Below, piece after piece: positions 1 to 7,820 of a stretch of DNA of 64,000 nucleotides (the stretch's first letter is position 1; each line of letters opens with the position of its first letter). The notes under the pieces are model-generated. The model made no database searches. It was not told where the DNA came from and was given only the letters and a program-made list of their open reading frames with translations. The stretch covers positions 1 through 64,000 of the forward strand of contig JAHXHS010000008.1 in NCBI GenBank assembly GCA_025656455.1. The letters run 5' to 3'. The translations under genes were made by a program, and so were the position numbers. This DNA comes from Candidatus Thiodiazotropha sp. (ex Epidulcina cf. delphinae) (lineage in GTDB: Bacteria; Pseudomonadota; Gammaproteobacteria; Chromatiales; Chromatiaceae).

Positions 1-54
1 GCCTTGAACCGTTTTATGATTGAGTTCGAAGACCGCCTGGAGGACTTCGTTTAA
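1..54 (+). CDS. IS256-type transposase, C-terminal fragment
   Basis: Seventeen codons are open from the window edge to TAA at 52-54 and give ALNRFMIEFEDRLEDFV. A tail of this kind (N-x-F-x-I-x-F-E-D-R) is what I recall for Mutator/IS256 family transposases, which move DNA with an RNase H-like DDE active site. The rest of the protein lies outside the window. The DNA just after the stop (about 59-90) resembles an IS256 terminal repeat, which supports the reading. The family call rests on 17 residues and is tentative. Confidence 0.45.
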   Translation, partial: ALNRFMIEFEDRLEDFV

Positions 55-90
55 ACAATGGCAGTTACACAGAATTATTTACAGGCTCGA
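1..90 (+). mobile_element. right end of an IS256-like insertion sequence
   Basis: After the transposase stop comes GCAGTTACACAGAATTATTT and then ACAGGCTC, typical of IS256 family ends as I recall them. The neighbouring minus-strand membrane gene loses its normal C-terminus just inside this end (its last codons are at about 79-95). This suggests that the element inserted into that gene. The exact element boundary and target duplication cannot be fixed because the left end is outside the window. Confidence 0.4.
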
Positions 91-273
91 AGTTGACCGT
101 ATTACATTTGTATAACCGATTAGGATTATGGGAATAACTATAATATTGAATAACAGATATCCCTCAACCCCTCCAGGTAAATTAAACAAATTCCACTCTT
201 GCCAATAAGCTGCATCTATCTGGTGGAATATTAAAAGACTCATCGTGGTTAAGTAACTTTTCCCCATGCTCAT
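79..273 (-). pseudogene. DUF6713-like small membrane protein, cut by IS end
   Basis: The 64-residue product has two hydrophobic segments (about residues 9-18 and 40-56) and the segment HQIDAAYWQEWNLFNLPGG, which I recall from the DUF6713 family of small multi-span membrane proteins of unknown function. Family members are longer. Here the reading frame runs from ...IILIGY into TNVIRSTSSL, and the last codons lie in the IS256-like end. It is therefore probably a C-terminally truncated gene. It could start at residue 1 or at Met11; no good ribosome binding site decides this. Confidence 0.5.
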
Positions 274-336
274 GTGACAGACCTAGCCTCCTTTATATAT
301 CGCCCATGGGTGTTCACACAATCCCGATCTCTATTT

Positions 337-654
337 TCAGCCTGACATCTGCACTAACTCTGACACTTCAAGTGAACCGCCAATATCAAGAAACGGGCAA
401 GCTTTTGCAATCTCCAGTGCCGTATCCATAGAATCAGCCTCAATTATAGTGTAACCAGACATTGACGTTGTACTTTCATTGGTGACAGTGCCGTCAGAAT
501 TTACCGTGCTCGTATTCTTAAACGGATTAGCAGGACTAACTGCTGAATCGCCCAATGAAGACAACCACTCTTTATATTTCGCGAAATGCTGCTTACCCTC
601 CTCTGGACTAGATGGCTGATCACCGCCTAGGTATGTAATAATATATTGAGGCAT
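337..654 (-). CDS. YCII-related (dimeric alpha-beta barrel) protein
   Basis: This 105-residue protein begins MPQYIITYLGGDQPSSPEEG and ends with a segment that places a Ser/Thr-rich stretch before GYTIIEADSMDTALEIAKACP. That pattern fits YCII-related proteins of the DGPF type, small dimeric alpha-beta barrels found alone or beside ECF sigma factors. Their reaction is mostly unknown. There is a good ribosome binding site (AAGGAGAAAC) in front of the ATG at 654. It stands alone, followed by the IS-truncated gene. No signal peptide is seen and a cytoplasmic location is likely. Confidence 0.7.
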   Translation of the reverse strand: MPQYIITYLGGDQPSSPEEGKQHFAKYKEWLSSLGDSAVSPANPFKNTSTVNSDGTVTNESTTSMSGYTIIEADSMDTALEIAKACPFLDIGGSLEVSELVQMSG

Positions 655-990
655 TTGTTTCTCCTTATTTTAGCAATTTACTTTAGAATAGAATACAACT
701 TACCACTTATCCTACCTATGCCAAAATTCAACAGACAACCTGCCTTATATTCACCCTGAATACGTAGGATCAAAGGCATCTTGGAAGAAATCTCCCTATT
801 AAATTCTATCTTTACCATATTTTTCATCTAGTTGCCAATATCCTGCCTGCTAGTAAATGAGGATATTCATTGATTGGAATCGTTGGTGACCTGTATTTTT
901 TCTGTATTTTTGGATAAGCAACAGTATGAGTTTCTGTTAAGCGAGCCGTTGAAGACGGTTCAGCAGGTACTGGGCAGGCGCGGGTTTTGT
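655..990. other. gene-free interval, AT-rich
   Basis: I see no convincing gene. A plus-strand frame reads through about 895-1023 (containing DKQQYEFLLSEPLKTV) and looks protein-like, but it has no good start and runs into the 3' end of the HD-domain gene on the other strand. It may be a remnant of a lost gene. Confidence 0.4.
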
Positions 991-1743
991 TCACTCGCTA
1001 AACATCGGCGCTTGTGCGATTAATCTCCCAAATCCCAGCTTCTTATCAAGAAAGGCAATTCGGCACTCAGGACGCTCTTTTGTTTCAATTCCGAGGGCAG
1101 ACCGCATGTTTCCTTTCATATTAAGTCTGGGATATTTTGTACATACTGCATGGATCTGATCGTCGCCGAGAACATCAAGGCCGAGACCCGCAACATCGCC
1201 ACCAGAACCGGCGCGTACCATCTTAGCCTCTTTACCATGCGCTGGATCGACGACGATGTTAAGGTGCAAAGTAATCGCGTTTGCTGCAATGCTTGCACGC
1301 TTATCAGTCCAGTTGTGTTGTCTGGCCAGTTCATCGGCTATCTGAGCACCAACGATTGTGAAGCATTGCTGCTGAGTACCATTAAGGCGATATCCATCCG
1401 TAAGGCCCATATCGTGTAACATCAAGGCGGTAAATAATGCCTCGTCATCGAATGGTTCTGAGCCATCGTCTAGCAGACGTGCCCAGAAGTATGAACGCAA
1501 ACAGTGATTAAAGAGGAAGGGTCTACTTGCCTCCTCACAAATTGCCATGGCTTCCCTGGCGATGGCGCTGTCGGGGGGCAAAATAGCTTCGACCTCGATA
1601 TTTCGAACTTTAACGCCCTCCTTGATGCGCCATCGTGTTTCAGCCTTGGCCTTAACCCCTTGAGCAACCATAGTTAATCTCTCAATGAGTCCAAGTTTTC
1701 CATTGCATTTCTCGACCCATTGCAGTGTCCCGACTTTTGCCAT
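991..1743 (-). CDS. HD-domain protein (cyanamide hydratase-like)
   Basis: The 250-residue protein has an HD-domain core: FNHCLRSYFWA (first His, about residue 79) followed by ALMLHDMGLTDG (His-Asp pair, about residue 109), with further His residues in NAITLHLNIV. HD-domain enzymes are metal-dependent hydrolases; this arrangement is closest to the cyanamide hydratase-like/metal-dependent phosphohydrolase group. The substrate cannot be told from the sequence. It is transcribed away from the GlxA-type regulator at 1843, with about 100 bp between them, so that regulator is the obvious candidate to control it. No signal peptide or membrane segment is visible. Confidence 0.75.
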   Translation of the reverse strand: MAKVGTLQWVEKCNGKLGLIERLTMVAQGVKAKAETRWRIKEGVKVRNIEVEAILPPDSAIAREAMAICEEASRPFLFNHCLRSYFWARLLDDGSEPFDDEALFTALMLHDMGLTDGYRLNGTQQQCFTIVGAQIADELARQHNWTDKRASIAANAITLHLNIVVDPAHGKEAKMVRAGSGGDVAGLGLDVLGDDQIHAVCTKYPRLNMKGNMRSALGIETKERPECRIAFLDKKLGFGRLIAQAPMFSE

Positions 1744-1842
1744 TGTTTCTGGTTACCATGTAATGATGAAAATCGCCGTGAGCAAACGGCGCACAGCCGT
1801 TGAGCATGCTTTAGATACTAGACGGTGAATGATTTGGCGTAA

Positions 1843-2832
1843 ATGACAATAATCGGCTATATTCTGCCAATGACTAAATGCCGCAGAATGATTTTCATTG
1901 CCTATAAAGGGGTTGAGTTGCTAGATGTCGCTGGACCAGCGGCAGTTTTTTCAGCAGCAAATGCGATCTCTGGCAAAACGCTCTACAACACTAAAATTGC
2001 TACGCCTTGTGGTGATGGCGCGCTGACCAGTTCCGGTCTGTTGCTAGCCTCAGAGAATCTAGAAACGATTAAATTCACTGCTTTAGATACGGTGCTTGTG
2101 GTCGGCGCCTACAAACAACAGCTTGTGGAGGCCATGAAAAACAAGGTTATCCCTCAGGCGCTTCAGGCAGCCTCAAAAAAAGTTGAGCGTTATGGGTCGG
2201 TCTGTACGGGCGCATTTGTACTAGGTGTGGCGGGTCTTCTCGAAGGGAAGCATGCAACAACCCACTGGGCAGGTAGAGAGCAACTTGCAGCGATTTATAA
2301 GGGTACTGTTGTTGATACAAATGCGCTCTATGTGAGGGATGGGAAGCTCTGGACCTCAGCAGGCGTGGCTGCTGGCATAGATATGGCGCTGGCTATTGTT
2401 GAGACTGATCATGGTACACGGCTGAAGTCCAGCATTGCTAAACAACTGGTCGTGTACTCTCATCGTCCTGGATACCAATCTCAGTTCAGCGAACTTTTGG
2501 TTGCACAGATCAAAGCTGACGAACGGTATAGCGCCCTTATCGATTGGCTTTCAACTCGCCTGGATAAGCCAACGAAAGTTTCAGAAATGGCGAATTTCCT
2601 TGGCATGTCAGAGCGAAGTTTTTACAGGCATTTCACAGAGACATTTAACCAAACACCATCAAAGTTCGTTGAACGCTTGAAGCTGGATACCAGTAGAAAT
2701 CTTATTGAAGCTGGTCAGCCGATAAATAGTGTGGCTTCCAGCGTTGGTTTTCGATCAGAATCCGCGTTCAGATCCGCCTTCAAAGCTCAGTTCGGAATTA
2801 CGCCAACATTATACGCTCAAATACACAGCTGA
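1843..2832 (+). CDS. GlxA family transcriptional regulator (DJ-1/PfpI + AraC)
   Basis: The 329-residue protein has an N-terminal DJ-1/PfpI domain (about residues 15-190; GVELLDVAGPAAVF near the start, nucleophile-elbow cysteine in GSVCTGAFVLGVAGLL) and a C-terminal AraC-type double helix-turn-helix (about 235-329; MSERSFYRHFTETFNQTPSKF then SVASSVGFRSESAFRSAFK). This is the GlxA layout of transcription activators. The start is uncertain: ATG at 1843, 1870 or 1888 all lack a strong ribosome binding site, and family alignments favour 1870 or 1888. It is divergent from the HD-domain gene and probably regulates it, which is inferred from position only. Confidence 0.85.
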   Translation: MTIIGYILPMTKCRRMIFIAYKGVELLDVAGPAAVFSAANAISGKTLYNTKIATPCGDGALTSSGLLLASENLETIKFTALDTVLVVGAYKQQLVEAMKNKVIPQALQAASKKVERYGSVCTGAFVLGVAGLLEGKHATTHWAGREQLAAIYKGTVVDTNALYVRDGKLWTSAGVAAGIDMALAIVETDHGTRLKSSIAKQLVVYSHRPGYQSQFSELLVAQIKADERYSALIDWLSTRLDKPTKVSEMANFLGMSERSFYRHFTETFNQTPSKFVERLKLDTSRNLIEAGQPINSVASSVGFRSESAFRSAFKAQFGITPTLYAQIHS

Positions 2833-2912
2833 CGCGCCAGCCATGGCTCGCTACCGGACATAGCACTATATTTTTAAATTTGAAAAAGTTTCTGGCTGTG
2901 ATTGACATAATT

Positions 2913-3041
2913 GGCTCTTCAGCAAAATTTGTGGGTATTTCAAGACGATAATTGACTCTCGCAAAGTCGCCAAGCACGCAAAGGATCATGGCATTCATTC
3001 AACAAGGCGATTGACACTACGATGAATATCTTTCTTCATTT
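2913..3041 (+). repeat. dispersed repeat (R1), inverted copy at 57943-58070
   Basis: The stretch from GGCTCTTCAGCAAAATTTGT through CTCTCGCAAAGTCGCCAAGC to GATGAATATCTTTC is present almost unchanged, reversed, at 57943-58070 (about three differences over some 128 bp). Shorter pieces recur at 42029-42110, 57785-57870, 27139-27230 and 30108-30140. A second motif, CCTTTGCGTGCCTCGCGTCT at 3061-3080, belongs to the same family. The interval 2833-3180 otherwise holds no gene. Confidence 0.75.
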
Positions 3042-3180
3042 TCTACCGTTCGCGATTTTCCCTTTGCGTGCCTCGCGTCTTTGCGAGAGTTTCAACCCTA
3101 CACATTCAGATAGCTCTGTGTGTCAGGCTATGCCCAAGCAAAACTGACACCCAGAAATTCAGGGGTGATTTGTTACCTTC

Positions 3181-3493
3181 CTAGTACTCCGTCAACCTAA
3201 TAACTTAGGATGCAGCCAGTCAGGAAGCGGCTAGCTGCTAGGCGTGCGAGCGCAGGACTAGCCGTCGCTAATTCAAGGGAGCGCAACAACGCAGATGGCC
3301 GCTTCCTGGCTGGCCCAAAGGGTGCGCCCCACATCATCCAATGCGGCGTTGCAGTCCTTGAAAAGGGCATGCCATTCCATCCTTCGGTCCGTAAACGGCA
3401 CATCCATGTGCCACTTCTCCCTGCGGACTGCGCCTTGCCTTGGATGATGTGGGGCACACTGCATCCTAAGTTATTAGGTTGACGGAGTACTAG
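3181..3493. mobile_element. MITE with 35-bp perfect terminal inverted repeats
   Basis: Bases 3181-3215 (starting CTAGTACTCCGTCAACC) are the exact reverse complement of 3459-3493. The 313-bp element has no credible gene. It contains a nested palindrome (GCCCCACATCATCCAA near 3327 against TTGGATGATGTGGGGC near 3439) and a 64-bp segment (3357-3420) that recurs at 36075-36138. Outer TA dinucleotides on both sides would fit TA-targeting IS630/Tc1-type mobilisation, which is an inference. It sits in an R1-type repeat region. Confidence 0.8.
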
Positions 3494-3587
3494 TCACAAA
3501 ACTTACTTCAGATTATACAGTTGGTCGTTCACTTGCGCCGAGCCATACCCACAGATTTCCTTGAGGAGGCACATAATTTTACCCCTT

Positions 3588-4010
3588 TCAATCACCGACC
3601 ATTACCCGCCGGCGTCCCTCCTTTGTCTTACTGCGCTTACGTTTCTCGTCCAGCCGCTCCTGATGAGCTGCACGGGAACGCCTTCTTTTGATCCTTGGCT
3701 TTGGTGGCTCTGCCGCACGCCGAATCATTTCAAACAGCCGTTCCTGGGCATCCTGCCGATTACGCGCCTGACTGCGATAACGCCGGGCGGTAATAATCAG
3801 CTTGTAGTTATTGCTCACCCGGTTTCCCGCCAGCTTGATCAGACGCTGCTGAATCCCATGGCTCAGGGTATGCGCCTGAACAATATCAAACCTTAACTGC
3901 ATGGCCGTTCGGTTTTTATTCACATGCTGACCGCCGGGCCCTGATGCATAGATCGATTGGAATTCCAGGCTCTCCTCATTGATTTCGATGGTTTCGGTAA
4001 TTCTGATCAT
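3588..4010 (-). CDS. arfB: ArfB/YaeJ ribosome-rescue peptidyl-tRNA hydrolase
   Basis: The product (140 residues from Met at 4010) carries the catalytic GGQ loop in SGPGGQHVNKNRTAMQLRF, followed by a release-factor domain 3-like fold and a very basic C-terminal tail (KRRRSRAAHQERLDEKRKRS) that in this family enters the empty mRNA channel. ArfB hydrolyses peptidyl-tRNA on stalled ribosomes lacking a stop codon. The length matches the family (about 140 residues). I chose the ATG at 4010 because it overlaps the TGA of the upstream gene (ATGA) and matches family N-termini; an in-frame ATG at 4040 is unlikely. Translation is probably coupled to the upstream gene. Confidence 0.9.
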   Translation of the reverse strand: MIRITETIEINEESLEFQSIYASGPGGQHVNKNRTAMQLRFDIVQAHTLSHGIQQRLIKLAGNRVSNNYKLIITARRYRSQARNRQDAQERLFEMIRRAAEPPKPRIKRRRSRAAHQERLDEKRKRSKTKEGRRRVMVGD

Positions 4011-4969
4011 TGCCGAACCTCCATATTCAATCGGTACCAATGAGGATCGCGCGCCTTTCGCAATTTACGCTTTGCCGCTGTCGACAGGTCAAACATCCTT
4101 GGCGCTTCGTCTGTGAGCTCGAAGCAGAACTTACGAGGCAGATCCGTGTACAGCGATCTTGGTGGATGGCTGTTCCACATGCCCTTGAGTACATTGCCGG
4201 TATCGAAAGTATGATAGTAGATAGTTTGAACACCCAGCTCATCAACGGCGAACTGAATTGCCGCCATCAATGCCGCCTCATCCCAAAAATGGCTGTAAGG
4301 CATCAACACTCTCTCGACATAATCCTTCAAGGCCTGCAATATTCGCTGTTTCCTTTCTTTCCTCTCGCAGTTCAGCTGGCATCCATCACAACGCATAAGA
4401 CTTCGTAAGTAGCGTTTGGCATATCGCAACCAATCAGTCTGAACCTCCTCTATCAAGATCTCATCCATTGCAAAATCGACATCCATCCGGACCCATGCCA
4501 TCGTATGCCTGTAGTAGTCACGCTCCCCTTTTTCCAAAATAGGGTGTCCACCGCATTTAAAGCGATAAGCATTTGCTCTTCCTACCAATCGCTCGAATTC
4601 ACCATCATGGCCACGACTGAAGTTCAACTGGAGAACCAGGTTTTCGTTGTTACGTGAGGTCTGGTTATAGCGTGATCTCCCTTCATTCCAGCGACCGACT
4701 GTCAACAGGAAATCCTGTCTGTCTTTCACATAGACATAATCAAAGAGATCTCCGCTGATACAGCCATTACCTATACCAGCCATCAGGTTTCGTATGGCCG
4801 GTTTCTCTAAAAGCCGCCCGAAAGGCGACCGCCGCAGGTCGGATATTTTCATGCCCTGACTCACATAACGGGACAACAGCATCAATGCATAATCATTCCG
4901 TGCATAGCGAAAGAGCGTCCTGTCCTTTGGAAGGCAGGCAATGATCTCATCAAGTAGTTTCCTGTCCAT
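4007..4969 (-). CDS. conserved-looking protein of unknown function
   Basis: I do not recognise this 320-residue protein. It is rich in charged and aromatic residues and has no signal peptide or membrane segment. It holds a Cys cluster MRCDGCQLNCERKERK (about residue 193) that could bind a metal, and a segment AMDEILIEEVQTDWLRYAKR just before it. Its stop codon overlaps the start of arfB (ATGA), so the two are co-translated. An involvement with the ribosome or stalled translation is a guess from that coupling only. Confidence 0.6.
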   Translation of the reverse strand: MDRKLLDEIIACLPKDRTLFRYARNDYALMLLSRYVSQGMKISDLRRSPFGRLLEKPAIRNLMAGIGNGCISGDLFDYVYVKDRQDFLLTVGRWNEGRSRYNQTSRNNENLVLQLNFSRGHDGEFERLVGRANAYRFKCGGHPILEKGERDYYRHTMAWVRMDVDFAMDEILIEEVQTDWLRYAKRYLRSLMRCDGCQLNCERKERKQRILQALKDYVERVLMPYSHFWDEAALMAAIQFAVDELGVQTIYYHTFDTGNVLKGMWNSHPPRSLYTDLPRKFCFELTDEAPRMFDLSTAAKRKLRKARDPHWYRLNMEVRQ

Positions 4970-5075
4970 TTTCGTTGCTCTATCTGTTCATTCATCTTCA
5001 TCTCTGCTTGAACACAAGGGGTCATAACACGCATTGCTCTCTCCTTCACTGTTCTCTTCCGTTCTTGCTGACTGC

Positions 5076-5639
5076 TTACATTCTCAGTGGCGAATTTTTT
5101 GGGCACCGCGTCCGCAGAAACGCCATCTGGTCGGCCAGAATGGTGCGATTACGCAGGATGAGCCACTCGACATAACTTGGTGTATATGGCACTGCATACA
5201 GCCGCATGCCGGCCTCCTCGGGAGTACGCGCCCCTTTTCGCTGGTTGCATGCCACACATGCGGTCACAACATTCATCCAAACATCCTCACCGCCCCGGGA
5301 AACGGGCATTATGTGATCCCTTGTCAGTTGACGATCAGGCAGCGCTGCCAGACAATACATGCAGGCGTGTCCATCACGTCGGAACAGGTCACGATTGGTC
5401 AGCGGCGTCTGCGCTGTATAGGCCTTTGCAAATACAGATCCCCTGGCCGCGACCACCGGATGCACATCAATATAGGAGCGCATACCACTCACTCGATTGA
5501 CACCACCATAGAAGCGCAATGGCGTATCACCTGCAGTCCAGGTGATCTGCTCTTTCACATACAGCACAATCGCCTCCTGCCAGGGAACCCAGCCCATGGG
5601 TTGGCCGCCGATGTCGACGCGCAGAATCAATGGCTGCAT
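5076..5639 (-). CDS. HNH endonuclease
   Basis: The 187-residue protein (from Met at 5639) has a C-terminal HNH nuclease domain: CMYC zinc half-site, then LTRDHIMPVSRGGEDVWMN (the central His and the Asn), then ACVACNQRKGARTP as second zinc half-site. These metal-dependent nucleases occur in many contexts, often as single housekeeping-like genes in proteobacteria. A ribosome binding site AAGGAGAG lies 6 bases before ATG 5639, while the longer frame to 5720 would start inside a transcription terminator, so I use the shorter form. Its own promoter must lie between the terminator (5677-5714) and 5640, or it is read by leakage from upstream. Confidence 0.85.
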   Translation of the reverse strand: MQPLILRVDIGGQPMGWVPWQEAIVLYVKEQITWTAGDTPLRFYGGVNRVSGMRSYIDVHPVVAARGSVFAKAYTAQTPLTNRDLFRRDGHACMYCLAALPDRQLTRDHIMPVSRGGEDVWMNVVTACVACNQRKGARTPEEAGMRLYAVPYTPSYVEWLILRNRTILADQMAFLRTRCPKNSPLRM

Positions 5640-5676
5640 CTCAACTCTCCTTTTCTTCTCGTTAAAATCGGGGCAA

Positions 5677-5714
5677 TAAAAAACCCCGTTGAACATTCGA
5701 TGCCCAACGGGGTT
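5677..5714 (-). terminator. Rho-independent terminator
   Basis: Read on the minus strand, AACCCCGTTG and CAACGGGGTT form a 10-bp stem around a 13-base loop, followed by six T. It ends the compact transcription unit that starts near 5975 and separates it from the HNH gene. Confidence 0.85.
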
Positions 5715-5781
5715 TCCCAATGTCTGGTTCTTCCGTGGAAGGCATCTTGTCAGGACCTTCCACGAAAATGTCTGTGGAAGA

Positions 5782-5940
5782 TCAGGTCATATCACACCGA
5801 TAATCTTGTTCTGGAGCATATGTCGTATTCCCGCTAAACGCGCACACGAGCACATCCATTGCCAGATTTCCGGTCGCAAGGCGCAATTGCCCCTTCGCCG
5901 GCGAGGCGGATCGAATGGGTATGTATTTGGTTGCGCTCAT
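5782..5940 (-). CDS. small ORF (52 aa) in a ~300-nt transcription unit, or part of an ncRNA
   Basis: An ATG at 5940 opens 52 codons (MSATKYIPIRSASPAKG...) to TGA at 5782. GGAGA lies about 12 bases upstream, a weak spacing. A sigma-70-like promoter lies at 5982-6009. Between the stop and the terminator at 5677-5714 the RNA can form small hairpins (CTTCCAC/GTGGAAG near 5745-5780). The whole unit is about 300 nt. I do not recognise the peptide; the unit may be a structured small RNA instead of a coding gene. Confidence 0.35.
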   Translation of the reverse strand: MSATKYIPIRSASPAKGQLRLATGNLAMDVLVCAFSGNTTYAPEQDYRCDMT

Positions 5941-5981
5941 TGAAACTTAAGGTCTCCAGATATTTTCTCTTGACGCACGGT

Positions 5982-6009
5982 AGTATAGGAGGGAATTACA
6001 AGATTGCAA
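5982..6009 (-). promoter_or_regulatory. sigma-70-type promoter of the small transcription unit
   Basis: On the minus strand TTGCAA (-35, 6004-6009) and TATACT (-10, 5982-5987) are separated by 16 bases. Transcription would start near 5975 and run to the terminator at 5677-5714. Confidence 0.55.
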
Positions 6010-6086
6010 GCTTTTTTACAAGTTTCTTGTATATGGTTTTATGCCGCTAACACTTTAATAACAGCCCCCGATAGGGAGCCAGTTGA

Positions 6087-6467
6087 TTATTTGGTTATAT
6101 GATTCTTACCCAATTCACTTAAAAGCACAAACGATAAAGCAATTAACGGGATATTAGTTGTAACAGGATTAAATGCTTCAATCAGATATGTAGCATCTAA
6201 AACCGCCACCAAAACCAGCAAAAAGGCTAAACCGATAATGTTCAAATAGACAATTATGAGATTTTTATAGTGTTTAATGAAGACTGCTCCCAAAAGCACC
6301 TCACTAACACCAACTATTTTTATCAACCAAAATGTATGATCAATTGAAAGGCCAATTTGACTAGTTAAGCTATTCTCAATTGGCGCAATTGTGATGAGCT
6401 TCGGAAAAAGGCCGTGATATATCCAAGATAGACCTATCACCCATCTAGCTATTTGCATCATGCTCAA
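6087..6467 (-). CDS. DoxX-like family membrane protein
   Basis: The 126-residue protein has four hydrophobic segments (about residues 5-18, 44-62, 70-88 and 102-118) and the motif ARWVIGLSWIYHGLFPKLI at its start. That pattern fits the DoxX-like family of small inner-membrane proteins, whose function is unknown. No partner gene of a thiosulfate or quinone pathway is adjacent. About 75 bp separate it from the GNAT gene upstream, so the two may share a transcript. Confidence 0.75.
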   Translation of the reverse strand: MSMMQIARWVIGLSWIYHGLFPKLITIAPIENSLTSQIGLSIDHTFWLIKIVGVSEVLLGAVFIKHYKNLIIVYLNIIGLAFLLVLVAVLDATYLIEAFNPVTTNIPLIALSFVLLSELGKNHITK

Positions 6468-6541
6468 TTAACTCTCCATATGGTATAATATTACTTTTAG
6501 CAGAGTAGCGCGTTAACGGATGCCCTCTTTGAAAGACCTCG

Positions 6542-6952
6542 TCAAATTTCTCTTGCCATATAGTATAGGTTGAAACCATCCACATAATCTTCAATCATCG
6601 CTAATGTTTCGTAACCTAAACGCCGATAGAATTTTACCGCTTTCTCATTCAAGGTATTCAACTGTATTCGTCTGCAGCCATATCTTTCAGCGCAGGCAAC
6701 CACTTTCTGATGAACACTTTCGCCTATACCCCTTGATCGAGCATCTTCTTTGACCCAGATATTGTCTAAATAAAATTGTGAAAAATGGACTCGACCTATG
6801 GCGCCGCCTATCAATTCACCACAATTCTTCGCATAAAAGGCCCATTTTTTAGGCGCAGTCTCATTAACTTGCATTAAACCGTATTCCATTACACCATCTT
6901 CGATTGGTTTGGAATCTAGTTCGTTCGGATCTTCTATCGCCGTTATTTCCAT
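6542..6952 (-). CDS. GNAT family N-acetyltransferase
   Basis: The 136-residue protein shows the acetyl-CoA binding motif A (VKEDARSRGIGESVHQKVV, about residues 78-96) and motif B (LNTLNEKAVKFYRRLGYE, about 105-122), with a C-terminal beta strand NLYYMAREI. These are hallmarks of GNAT acetyltransferases, which transfer an acetyl group from acetyl-CoA to an amine. The substrate is not evident. The length is short but complete for the single-domain type. Confidence 0.85.
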   Translation of the reverse strand: MEITAIEDPNELDSKPIEDGVMEYGLMQVNETAPKKWAFYAKNCGELIGGAIGRVHFSQFYLDNIWVKEDARSRGIGESVHQKVVACAERYGCRRIQLNTLNEKAVKFYRRLGYETLAMIEDYVDGFNLYYMAREI

Positions 6953-7001
6953 GTACTACTAACTCTCTATAAATTTAATGGCGCGCATAACGACAGGGAC
7001 C

Positions 7002-7045
7002 AGTGGGGCGAGTGATAGCGAGCATCCACTGTGGCCCATGGTTAT
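7002..7045. repeat. short repeat shared with 24417-24460
   Basis: The core CGAGCATCCACTGTGGCCCA with flanks, about 40 bp, recurs at 24417-24460 with a few differences. Both copies lie directly downstream of a frameshifted minus-strand gene (7060-7743 and 24460-24838), so it may be a 3'-end or scar sequence. Confidence 0.6.
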
Positions 7046-7059
7046 GTGCGAGATATGAA

Positions 7060-7743
7060 CTAATCATTTTTGCTACTTTTTTCTGAATTAATTCTAAGCA
7101 AATCTGATGCATCATATGGTAAATCTTTAGCACATCTAGGTTTGAGAGCTTTAGCTGCTGCAAGCAAATTATCAATGGTTGCCATCAAATCTCCCCACAT
7201 ATTCTCTAAAATATATCATACTATCATCATTATCTTTATTCTGTTCCTGAAGTATATTGATTCGTTTCACAATCTCAAGTTTCGGAGTTCATCTTGTTCC
7301 CATGTTCTACGAGTTTCGTAGGGTGCGGCCCTGCCGCACCGTAACTTGAAGCCCTGGAACCCAAGGTATTGGGTCAGGGGGCCGCGAAGTGAAGAAATCC
7401 ATCATAGCAAACAGGAGCGCAACCCAGCATGGTGCGGCAGGGCCGCACCCTACGCCCTGTTCACATTGTGCGGTCCCACATAGAACATGGGAACGAGTTA
7501 AATTTGAACTCCGAAACTTGAGTTACAATCATACTTACATGCTTAGATATTGACTTAGCCAAACCTGTTAGCATATGAAATGCCTGATCATTCAGAAGTT
7601 TCTCGATGTAAGTAATCAGCTACCCATCTATAAATCGTAATTGCATTAATCACTAGCGATATTATAGTAATTACACTCAGTGTTATTTCTTTTTCCAATT
7701 CGGCCGCCCCTTCAAAATGATAAAAACTGTGATCTTGTTTCAC
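7060..7743 (-). pseudogene. frameshifted small membrane protein gene, interrupted by a MITE
   Basis: Three minus-strand pieces read as one decayed gene. The first, from GTG at 7743 to 7588, gives 51 residues with a membrane segment (LSVITIISLVINAITIYRWV). A second frame continues YIEKLLNDQAFHMLTGLA to the MITE at 7522 and resumes after it at 7273 as VKRINILQEQNKDNDD to FREYVGRFDGNH. A third frame, ATG 7185 to 7060, gives 41 residues beginning MATIDNLLAAAKALKP. Removing the MITE and one copy of its 5-bp target duplication restores the middle frame exactly. The protein family is unknown to me. Alternatively these are two or three overlapping small genes. Confidence 0.55.
7274..7522. mobile_element. 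249-bp MITE, copy 1
   Basis: The ends CTCAAGTTTCGGAGTTCA (7274-7291) and its exact reverse complement (7505-7522) enclose a sequence with no gene and an inner palindrome around GTGCGGCAGGGCCGCAC. ACAAT at 7269-7273 is repeated at 7525-7529, consistent with a 5-bp target duplication (the element then includes TT at 7523-7524). A second copy of the same length lies at 46589-46837. It interrupts the decayed gene at 7060-7743. Confidence 0.85.
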
Positions 7744-7820
7744 ATAACAGTTAAGCAACGCACACGAATATCGTAATATATTGCATAATGGACGGAATCG
7801 GCCAGTCGTTCAATCCATCA

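Noticed and set aside
895..1023. Plus-strand frame with DKQQYEFLLSEPLKTV
   Set aside because: No start codon with a ribosome binding site, and it overlaps the 3' end of the HD-domain gene; kept only as a remark.
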